Positions 58,857 through 58,908 of a stretch of DNA of 58,908 nucleotides are shown here, piece after piece. How positions within the stretch are numbered: position 1 is the first letter of the stretch; each line of letters starts with the position of its first letter. The position numbers and the translations under genes were made by a program. Source of the DNA: an uncultured Lachnospiraceae bacterium (lineage in GTDB: Bacteria; Bacillota; Clostridia; Lachnospirales; Lachnospiraceae); contig CAJUBP010000024.1 of assembly GCA_910584585.1 (NCBI GenBank), forward strand, positions 4,835 to 63,742. The letters are read 5' to 3'. The notes under the pieces were generated by a model. That model made no database searches. It was not told the origin of the DNA and saw only the letters and a list, made by a program, of their open reading frames with translations.

Positions 58857-58908
58857 GGGGCTGTCGGGAAATAGATAGTCCAGAACAGGGGGCGATGTGA
58901 CTCGTATG

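Noticed and set aside
1..58908. tRNA or rRNA genes
   Set aside because: No cloverleaf with a GGTTCRANNC arm or rRNA-like stretch was recognised by eye; a covariance-model scan could overturn this.

Overview
The window looks like chromosomal DNA from a spore-forming, low-to-mid GC Clostridia, most likely a Lachnospiraceae gut anaerobe. The support is an alpha/beta-type small acid-soluble spore protein gene (54709-54933), strong AGGAGG ribosome sites, GTG/TTG starts, Firmicutes-type housekeeping genes (carAB, family 4 uracil-DNA glycosylase, GH13 glucosidase) and a two-component/FtsX-type ABC transporter set. The species assignment is inference.

Region 1 (1-35476) is one extracellular/intracellular contractile injection system (eCIS, Afp/PVC-like) locus. 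A divergent, truncated MalT/LuxR-type STAND regulator (minus strand, runs off the left edge) faces a long co-directional gene series: sheath, tube 1, tail-assembly protein, a small Pvc6-like protein, tube 2, a 1494-aa repeat protein (candidate tape measure), LysM baseplate protein, gp27-like hub, gp5-like spike, gp25, two baseplate-J-like wedge proteins, a tail protein I-like protein, a conserved protein with an Ig-like end, a one-TM protein with a possible pseudokinase fold, a 1075-aa one-TM MORN-repeat protein with a ~430-aa Gly-rich linker, the DUF4255 cap, an unrecognised protein, a PAAR-like DUF4280 tip, a 933-aa four-TM HAMP/degenerate cyclase receptor, an 828-aa unrecognised protein (candidate cargo), the AAA+ ATPase and a small acidic protein. 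There is no capsid, portal, terminase, integrase, lysis gene or recognisable tail fibre, so this is not a prophage. With three membrane proteins embedded in the same run, the simplest hypothesis is a membrane-docked, intracellularly acting or signal-triggered CIS.

Region 2 (35490-40560): a 41-bp triple repeat, then a DUF2238-like membrane protein, a ClC-type channel, a DUF308/HdeD-type membrane protein and a two-TM potassium channel, a secreted CAP-domain protein on the opposite strand, a palindromic element, and a RelE/ParE-type toxin-antitoxin pair with its promoter and operator.

Region 3 (40591-45918): a minus-strand response regulator - histidine kinase - FtsX permease - ABC ATPase operon, interrupted by a ~160-bp palindromic MITE-like element between the regulator and kinase genes.

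Region 4 (46062-48490): an AT-richer accessory patch with a nucleoside phosphorylase and decayed pieces (Xre regulator, HATPase_c_4/RecG-like fragment, PIN toxin fragment with its antitoxin).

Region 5 (48499-58908): carA-carB with a good promoter, uracil-DNA glycosylase, a 54-aa ribbon-helix-helix protein, a CYTH protein, the spore protein gene with terminator, a divergent AraC regulator/GH13 alpha-glucosidase pair and a DJ-1/PfpI protein.

Recurring structural oddities are 3'-end tandem duplications with a 66-67 bp period at three genes, a 66-bp in-frame repeat in a fourth, and a dispersed 20-bp intergenic motif (two identical copies, two partial).
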